Origin: DASRAU01 sp036005805
GTDB lineage: Bacteria; Acidobacteriota; Polarisedimenticolia; Gp22-AA2
Reading direction: 5' to 3'
NCBI GenBank assembly: GCA_036005805.1
Contig: DASYQE010000088.1
Location: forward strand, 1 to 57,549
DNA: 57,549 bases
The translations under genes were made by a program, and so were the position numbers. Positions 52,377 through 57,549 of the stretch are shown here, piece after piece. The notes below the pieces were generated by a model. That model searched no databases. It saw only the letters and a list, made by a program, of their open reading frames with translations, and was not told the origin of the DNA. Positions within the stretch are counted from its first letter, which is position 1. Every line of letters starts with the position of its first letter.

Positions 52377-53554
52377 CACGGACGGGCGCCCGGCGGCGCG
52401 TGGCGATTCTCGGCTCGACCGGCTCGATCGGTGTGCAGGCGCTGGATCTGGCCGCTCGCCTCGAGGACCGCTTCGAGATCGTCGCCCTCGCGGCGGGGAG
52501 CAACGCCGATCTTCTGGCGCGGCAGATCCGCGTGCACCGCCCGAAGGTGGCGGCGATCGCCGATCCGGCCGGACGCGACGCGCTCCGCAGCGCGGCCGCC
52601 GAAACGGGCTGCACCGTGATCGCGGCAGAGGAGGGGCTGCGGGCCGTCGCGGAGCACCCGGACGCCGACGTCGTCCTGGCGGCGATCGTCGGAGCGGCCG
52701 GGCTGCGTCCTACGTGGCAGGCCCTGAAGTCCGGACGCAACGTGGCGCTGGCCAACAAAGAGAGCCTGGTCATGGCCGGGGCGCTGATGCGCGACACCGC
52801 CGCGGCCAGCGGGGCGACCCTCCTGCCGGTGGACAGCGAGCACTCGGCGGTGCACCAGTGCCTGCGCGGCGAGCAGCCCGGGCAGGTCGAGCGGATCCTG
52901 CTCACCGCCTCGGGCGGGCCCTTCCGGACGCGAGACCTCGCGACCCTGGCGGCCGCGACGCCGCAGGAGGCGCTCCGGCACCCGGTGTGGGAGATGGGCC
53001 GCAAGATCAGCATCGACAGCGCCACCCTGATGAACAAGGGCCTCGAAGTGGTCGAGGCGCACTGGCTGTTCGATCAGCCGCTGGACCGCATCGACGTCCT
53101 GATCCATCCTCAGGGCATCGTGCACTCGATGGTGGAGATGGCGGACGGCGCGATCCTGGCGCAGATGGGGACGGCCGACATGCGCGGCCCGATCCAGTAC
53201 GCCCTCGGCTATCCGGATCGGGTGAAGGGGCCGGTCGCGCGTCTCGACCCGATCGCGGCCGGGTCGCTGCAGTTCTTCCCGGTGGAGCCTTTGCGCTACC
53301 CGTGCCTCGGGCTGGCGCGCGCGGCGCTGCGTGCCGGCGGCAGCGCCCCGGCGGCGCTCAACGCTGCCAACGAAATCGCCGTGGATGCGTTTCTGAATGG
53401 ACGCCTGCCGTTCCCCGGGATCGCCCGGCTCGTGCAGGAAGTGCTCGAGCGCCACCGCCCGGCCCCTGTGCGGACGCTCGAAGAGGTGGTGGAATGCGAT
53501 CGGGCCGCGCGACGCGCGGCGGAGGAGATCCTGTCGATGAAGGTGCTGGCGTGA
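52373..53554 (+). CDS. dxr: 1-deoxy-D-xylulose-5-phosphate reductoisomerase
   Basis: 393 aa, second enzyme of the MEP isoprenoid pathway. NADPH motif ILGSTGSIGVQALD; ALANKESLVMAG; metal site PVDSEHSAVHQCL; active-site region KISIDSATLMNKGLEVVEAHWLF; C-terminal NAANEIAVDAFL. It shows the organism makes isoprenoids by the MEP route. ATG overlaps the cdsA stop and its own stop overlaps rseP (GTGA). Confidence 0.97.
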   Translation: MTRTGARRRVAILGSTGSIGVQALDLAARLEDRFEIVALAAGSNADLLARQIRVHRPKVAAIADPAGRDALRSAAAETGCTVIAAEEGLRAVAEHPDADVVLAAIVGAAGLRPTWQALKSGRNVALANKESLVMAGALMRDTAAASGATLLPVDSEHSAVHQCLRGEQPGQVERILLTASGGPFRTRDLATLAAATPQEALRHPVWEMGRKISIDSATLMNKGLEVVEAHWLFDQPLDRIDVLIHPQGIVHSMVEMADGAILAQMGTADMRGPIQYALGYPDRVKGPVARLDPIAAGSLQFFPVEPLRYPCLGLARAALRAGGSAPAALNAANEIAVDAFLNGRLPFPGIARLVQEVLERHRPAPVRTLEEVVECDRAARRAAEEILSMKVLA

Positions 53555-54855
53555 ACTGGTTGCAGGGAGCTCTTCCCTTCGCGGTCGTCCTGGGCTCGGT
53601 GGTGCTGTTCCACGAGTTCGGCCACTACCTCGCCGCCAAGGCGTTCGGCATCACCGTCGAGATTTTCTCGGTCGGGTTCGGTCCGCGGCTGTGGGGCTTC
53701 GTCCGGCGCGGCACGGAGTACCGCCTCTCGTGGGTCCCCCTCGGCGGCTACGTCAAGCTGAAGGGAGAGACCAACCCCGAGGACGGCACCCCTCCCGATC
53801 CGGGCGATCTCATGGCCCACTCGCGCGGCGTCCGCTTCATCGTCTTCGTCATGGGAGCGGTGTTCAACCTCGCGACCGCCTTCTTTCTGACCGCCTTCAT
53901 CTTCATGCACGGCGTGGAGGAATACGCCTACCTGTACGAGGCGCCGGTGATCGGCGAGATCGATCCCGAGTCGCCGGCCGCGCACGCCGATTTGCAGCCG
54001 GGCGACAAGGTGGTCGCCTTCGACGGCGCCCCGGTCGGGAACTGGAAGGACCTCCAGATCAAGCTGCTCCTGAGCCCGCGCCAGACCAAGGACGTCGTCG
54101 TCGAGCGCGATGGCCGGCAGGTGACGAGCCGCCTGACGATCGAGGCGGGCCCGAACGACGTCGGCCGTCCGGGGCTCGCCCCCGCCACGGGCGTGCTCGT
54201 CGGCGGGCTGCAGGACGGCTGGCCCGCGGCGGAGGCGGGACTGCAGCGTGGCGACCGGATCGCCGCCATCGACGGGGCGCCGATGGCGACGGTGGAGCGC
54301 GTCTTCCGCACCATCCAGGGGTCGCCGGGGAAGGCGCTCCGCTTCACCATCGATCGCGGCGGAACGTCGTTCGACAAGGAGATCGTCCCGCGCGACGACG
54401 GCGGCAAGGGGCGCATCGGCTTCATTCCGACGCCGCCGATGGTCACCCGGTCCTATCCGATGTTCGAGGCGGCCCGGCAGAGCGTGCGCCACAACCTGGA
54501 GCAGATCGGCCTGGTGTTCGAGACCTTCAAGAAGCTCCTGCGCTTCGAGATCAGCCTGCGCGCCTTCTCCGGGCCGATCGACCTCTACAAGTTCTCCGGC
54601 GAAGCGGCGCGCGAAGGCGGCATCCCGTTCCTGCAGCTCATCGCCTTCGTCTCGCTGCAGCTCGGCATCATCAACCTCTTCCCGATCCCGCCTCTCGACG
54701 GCGGCCACCTGTTCACGCTCACGGTCGAGGGGCTCATCCGCCGCGACCTGTCGCTCGCCCTCAAGGAGCGGGTGATGCAGGCGGGTCTCGTGCTGCTGCT
54801 CCTGTTCATGGGAGCGGTCATCTACCTCGACATCAGCAAGAACTTCTTCCACTGA
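53551..54855 (+). CDS. rseP: Site-2 intramembrane metalloprotease RseP
   Basis: 434 aa inner-membrane protease of regulated intramembrane proteolysis, typically cleaving anti-sigma factors. The zinc motif is H21-E-F-G-H25 and the third ligand region is INLFPIPPLDGGH (LDGGH 382-386). Two PDZ domains are present (about 125-190 and 210-285). Four hydrophobic segments. GTG start overlaps the dxr stop. No sigma-E or anti-sigma gene is in the window. Confidence 0.95.
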   Translation: MNWLQGALPFAVVLGSVVLFHEFGHYLAAKAFGITVEIFSVGFGPRLWGFVRRGTEYRLSWVPLGGYVKLKGETNPEDGTPPDPGDLMAHSRGVRFIVFVMGAVFNLATAFFLTAFIFMHGVEEYAYLYEAPVIGEIDPESPAAHADLQPGDKVVAFDGAPVGNWKDLQIKLLLSPRQTKDVVVERDGRQVTSRLTIEAGPNDVGRPGLAPATGVLVGGLQDGWPAAEAGLQRGDRIAAIDGAPMATVERVFRTIQGSPGKALRFTIDRGGTSFDKEIVPRDDGGKGRIGFIPTPPMVTRSYPMFEAARQSVRHNLEQIGLVFETFKKLLRFEISLRAFSGPIDLYKFSGEAAREGGIPFLQLIAFVSLQLGIINLFPIPPLDGGHLFTLTVEGLIRRDLSLALKERVMQAGLVLLLLFMGAVIYLDISKNFFH

Positions 54856-54868
54856 GGACGCGCGCCGC

Positions 54869-55963
54869 ATGCCGACCCCCCCCGAGCACCGCATCCTGTT
54901 CACCCCCGGCCCGACCGAGGTGATGCCGGAGATCCTCGCCCACATGAGCCGGCCGGTCATCGGCCACCGCGGCGAAGAGATGCAGGCGATCCTCGGCGAG
55001 GTCATCGAGCGCGGGCGGCGCCTGTTCGGCGCCGCGGCGCACGAGCTGTTCGTCACCGGCTCCTCGGCGACCGGGTTGTGGGAGGCGGCGATCCGCAACA
55101 CCGTCGAGCGGCGGGTGCTGGTGCCGGTGTGCGGCGCCTTCTCCGAGCGCTTCTACGAGGTGGCGGTCGGCTGCGGCGTCGAGGCGGAGCGCATCGACGT
55201 GGAGTGGGGACGGCCCATCGACCCCGGCCAGGTGGCCGACACGCTCAAGAGCGGGCGGTTCGACGCGGTCGCCGTCGTTCACAACGAGACCTCGACCGGG
55301 GTGGTGAACCCGCTCCAGGCGATCGCCGAGGCGGTGCAGAGCGCCCCGGACGTCGCCCTGCTCGTCGATTGCGTCTCGTCGCTCGCCGGCATGCCGGTGG
55401 AGGTGGATCGCCACGGCATCGACGTGGCGCTGGCCTCGGTGCAGAAGTGCCTGGCGCTGCCGCCGGGCCTCGCGGTGTGCGCCGTGTCGGCGCGCGCCAT
55501 GGAGCGCTCGAAGCGCCGCACCGGCAAGGGGTACTACTTCGACTTCGTCCGCCTGAAGAGCGCCTTCGACAAGAAGCAGCCGATGGCGACGCCCTCGGTG
55601 AACCACATCTTCGCCCTGCAGGCGCAGCTGCGGCGCATCGAGGCGGAGACGCTCGAAGGCCGTTACGCGCGCCACCGCGCCATGGCGGACGAGACGCGGG
55701 CCTGGGCGGCCGCGCGCCGCTTCGAGCTGTTCGCCGCCGCGGAAGCGCGCTCCGAGACCGTGACCTGTGTCGCCAACAACCGCGGCATCGAGGTCGGCGC
55801 CTTCGTGAAGCGCGCCGCCGAGCGCGGCTTCTCCATCAGCAACGGCTACGGGCGCCTCAAGGAGAAGACCTTCCGCATCGGCCACATGGGGGACCACACC
55901 CTCGAGGGTGTGCGCCGGCTCCTGCAGGTCCTCGACGTGTCGCTGCCGGAGGCGCGCGCGTGA
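54869..55963 (+). CDS. Class V aminotransferase (serine-pathway type)
   Basis: 364 aa PLP enzyme of the alanine-glyoxylate/serine-pyruvate aminotransferase family. ILFTPGPTEVMPEILAHMSRPVIGHRG, TGSSATGLWEAAIRN, VHNETSTGVVNPL, LVDCVSSLAG and the PLP-lysine region LASVQKCLALPPGLAV. Its stop overlaps the serA start as GTGA. In lineages lacking SerC, this type next to serA is considered the phosphoserine aminotransferase, so serine biosynthesis is the favoured role. GAGGAC lies about ten bases before the ATG. Confidence 0.9.
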   Translation: MPTPPEHRILFTPGPTEVMPEILAHMSRPVIGHRGEEMQAILGEVIERGRRLFGAAAHELFVTGSSATGLWEAAIRNTVERRVLVPVCGAFSERFYEVAVGCGVEAERIDVEWGRPIDPGQVADTLKSGRFDAVAVVHNETSTGVVNPLQAIAEAVQSAPDVALLVDCVSSLAGMPVEVDRHGIDVALASVQKCLALPPGLAVCAVSARAMERSKRRTGKGYYFDFVRLKSAFDKKQPMATPSVNHIFALQAQLRRIEAETLEGRYARHRAMADETRAWAAARRFELFAAAEARSETVTCVANNRGIEVGAFVKRAAERGFSISNGYGRLKEKTFRIGHMGDHTLEGVRRLLQVLDVSLPEARA

Positions 55964-57549
55964 GCCCCGCGACGACGAAGATCCTCATCGCCGACAAGGT
56001 CTCGGCCACCTGCGCCGAGGTGCTGCGCGCCGCCGGGTTCGAGGCCGAGCAGCGCCCGGGGCTCCCCCCGAAGGACCTGATCGCCGCGGTGGCCGACATC
56101 GCCGGATTGGTGGTGCGCTCCGACACGCAGGTCACCGACGAGGTGATGGCGGCGGCGCCGCGACTCAAGGTCGTGGGACGGGCGGGCGCCGGCGTGGACA
56201 ACATCGACGTCGCCGCGGCGACGCGGCGCGGCATCGTGGTCATGAACGCGGCGGGGGAGAACACCATCTCCGCCGCCGAGCACACGATGTCGATGATCCT
56301 GTCGCTGGCGCGCCGCATCCCGGCCGCCGACCGGTCGATGCGCGCCGGCAAGTGGGAGCGCGGATCCACCTTCATGGGGATCGAGCTCTTCGGCAAGACC
56401 CTGGGCATCCTCGGCGTCGGCAAGGTGGGACGAGAGGTGGCGGCGCGGGCGCGCGCCTTCGGCATGGAGGTGGTCGGCTTCGACCCGGTCCTGACCGCCG
56501 AGGCGGCGGCGCGGGCGGGCGTCAGCGCGGCGCCGCTCGAGGAGGTCCTGGAGCGCGCCGACGTCCTGACCCTGCACCTGCCGCTGACCGACGGCACCCG
56601 GCACCTGCTGGACAAGGAGCGGATCGCCCGCTGCCGCAAGGGCGTGCGCATCGTCAACGTGGCGCGCGGCGGCGTCGTGGACGAAGGCGCGCTGGTCGAG
56701 GCCCTGAAGAGCGGCCAGGTGGCGGGGGCCGCGCTCGACGTCTTCGAGCACGAGCCGCCGACCGGATCGCCGCTCCTCGGCCTCGACAACGTCGTCCTGA
56801 CGCCGCACCTCGGCGCCTCGACGCAGGAGGCGCAGGAGAAGGTGGCCGCGCGCATCGCCGAGCAGGTGGCCGCCTACCTGAAGGACGGCACCGTCAGCAA
56901 CGCCGTCAACGCCGAAGGCGTGGACGCCCGCTCCGCGCCGGCGCTCGCCCCCTACCGCGATCTCTGCGAGCGGCTGGGGCGGCTGCTGTCGGCGCTGGCG
57001 CACGGCCCGTTCAGCGAGGTGACCCTCGAGTCGTGCGGCGCGGTGAACGAGTTCCCGCTGCGGGCGTTGACCGCGTCGTTCCTCAAGGGGCTTCTCGACC
57101 AGAAGCTCTCCGACCCGGTGAACGCGGTGAACGCGCTGTTCCTGGCGAAGGAGGCGGGGATCCGGGTGCTCGAGACGCGCGCCGGCGAGTCGCAGGACTT
57201 CAACGCCCTCGTGGTCGCCACGCTGCGCGGCCCGCAGGGGACGCATTCCGCCTCCGGGACGCTGTTCGGCAAGCGCGATCCCCGCCTGGTGCGCATCGAC
57301 GATTTCCAGATCGACGCGTGGCCGTCCGGGCCCATGCTCCTGGTGAGCAACGACGACCGCCCCGGCATGGTCGGCCGCATCGGCACGGTGCTCGGCGAAG
57401 CGGGGGTCAACATCGCCTACATGTCGCTCGGACGCGATCGGTCCGGCGGCCGCGCCCTCGCGGTGCTCAACCTCGACGCGCCGCTCCCCGATCCGCCGCT
57501 GCGGCGCCTCTCGTCCCTCGAAGGGGTCCTCTGGGCCGAGCGGGTCCAG
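55960..57549 (+). CDS. serA: D-3-phosphoglycerate dehydrogenase (partial, cut by right edge)
   Basis: 530 codons from GTG 55960 with no stop before the window ends; the family length is close to this, so only a few residues are missing. First step of serine biosynthesis. NAD motif LGILGVGKVGREVAARA (about 149-165), catalytic Arg in NVARGGVVDEGALVEAL (about 234), Glu in DVFEHEPP and His in LTPHLGASTQEAQ. It is the long form, with an allosteric substrate-binding domain (about 320-450) and a C-terminal ACT domain (MLLVSNDDRPGMVGRIGTVLGEAGVNIAYM). The start overlaps the aminotransferase stop (GTGA). Confidence 0.96.
   Translation, partial: MSPATTKILIADKVSATCAEVLRAAGFEAEQRPGLPPKDLIAAVADIAGLVVRSDTQVTDEVMAAAPRLKVVGRAGAGVDNIDVAAATRRGIVVMNAAGENTISAAEHTMSMILSLARRIPAADRSMRAGKWERGSTFMGIELFGKTLGILGVGKVGREVAARARAFGMEVVGFDPVLTAEAAARAGVSAAPLEEVLERADVLTLHLPLTDGTRHLLDKERIARCRKGVRIVNVARGGVVDEGALVEALKSGQVAGAALDVFEHEPPTGSPLLGLDNVVLTPHLGASTQEAQEKVAARIAEQVAAYLKDGTVSNAVNAEGVDARSAPALAPYRDLCERLGRLLSALAHGPFSEVTLESCGAVNEFPLRALTASFLKGLLDQKLSDPVNAVNALFLAKEAGIRVLETRAGESQDFNALVVATLRGPQGTHSASGTLFGKRDPRLVRIDDFQIDAWPSGPMLLVSNDDRPGMVGRIGTVLGEAGVNIAYMSLGRDRSGGRALAVLNLDAPLPDPPLRRLSSLEGVLWAERVQ

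Overview
The window is a very GC-rich bacterial chromosome segment packed with short-spaced, often overlapping genes. A GWxTD-domain protein, a Wza/Wzc/Wzy-type exopolysaccharide (EPS) locus and a housekeeping block of uppS, cdsA, dxr, rseP and serA suggest a Gram-negative, aerobic-type lineage. Acidobacteriota is my best guess, because GWxTD proteins are typical of that phylum, but no marker here proves it. No phage, insertion sequence, CRISPR array or replication origin is visible.

Left edge (1-2.7 kb): tRNA-Val(GAC), a DAHP synthase, a small membrane protein with two copies of a GQILNG motif, a convergent terminator and a secreted CxxC protein.

EPS locus (2.9-35.7 kb): a forward operon-like run carries a polysaccharide export protein, an outer-membrane beta-barrel, a fusion of a degenerate nucleotidyltransferase with a phosphoglycosyl transferase, a MerR/excisionase-type HTH protein, glycosyltransferases, an AsnB-type amidotransferase, a Wzc-type tyrosine autokinase, a polysaccharide deacetylase-GT4 fusion, a GmhA-like isomerase and an O-antigen ligase/polymerase. 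It meets head-on, with overlapping 3' ends, a reverse operon with a Wzx-type flippase, a GT-C transferase, a second AsnB-type amidotransferase and two GT4 enzymes. Next come a secreted beta-helix protein, a CapK/PaaK-like adenylating enzyme, a secreted 14-repeat FG-GAP protein, a carbamoyltransferase-SxtJ-DUF5989 cassette and a GT2. Together they could start, extend, modify, flip, polymerise and export one surface polysaccharide.

Cohesin/dockerin operon (35.7-38.3 kb, reverse): a secreted protein ending in a dockerin, a cohesin-like lipoprotein and a membrane-anchored cohesin protein, preceded by a sigma-54-like -24/-12 element. This is the most system-like novelty in the window.

Housekeeping (38.3-57.5 kb): a tightly coupled reverse operon dnaB-alr-PIN/TRAM-TPR-fhs; the RNase P RNA gene with its own promoter; an M20 amidohydrolase with an LD-carboxypeptidase; a GWxTD protein divergent from truA-galE; uppS-cdsA-dxr-rseP; and a class V aminotransferase overlapping serA, which is cut by the right edge. 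Sixteen gene junctions overlap by exactly 1 or 4 bases (TGATG, ATGA or GTGA), so translational coupling is the rule, and several starts are GTG or TTG.
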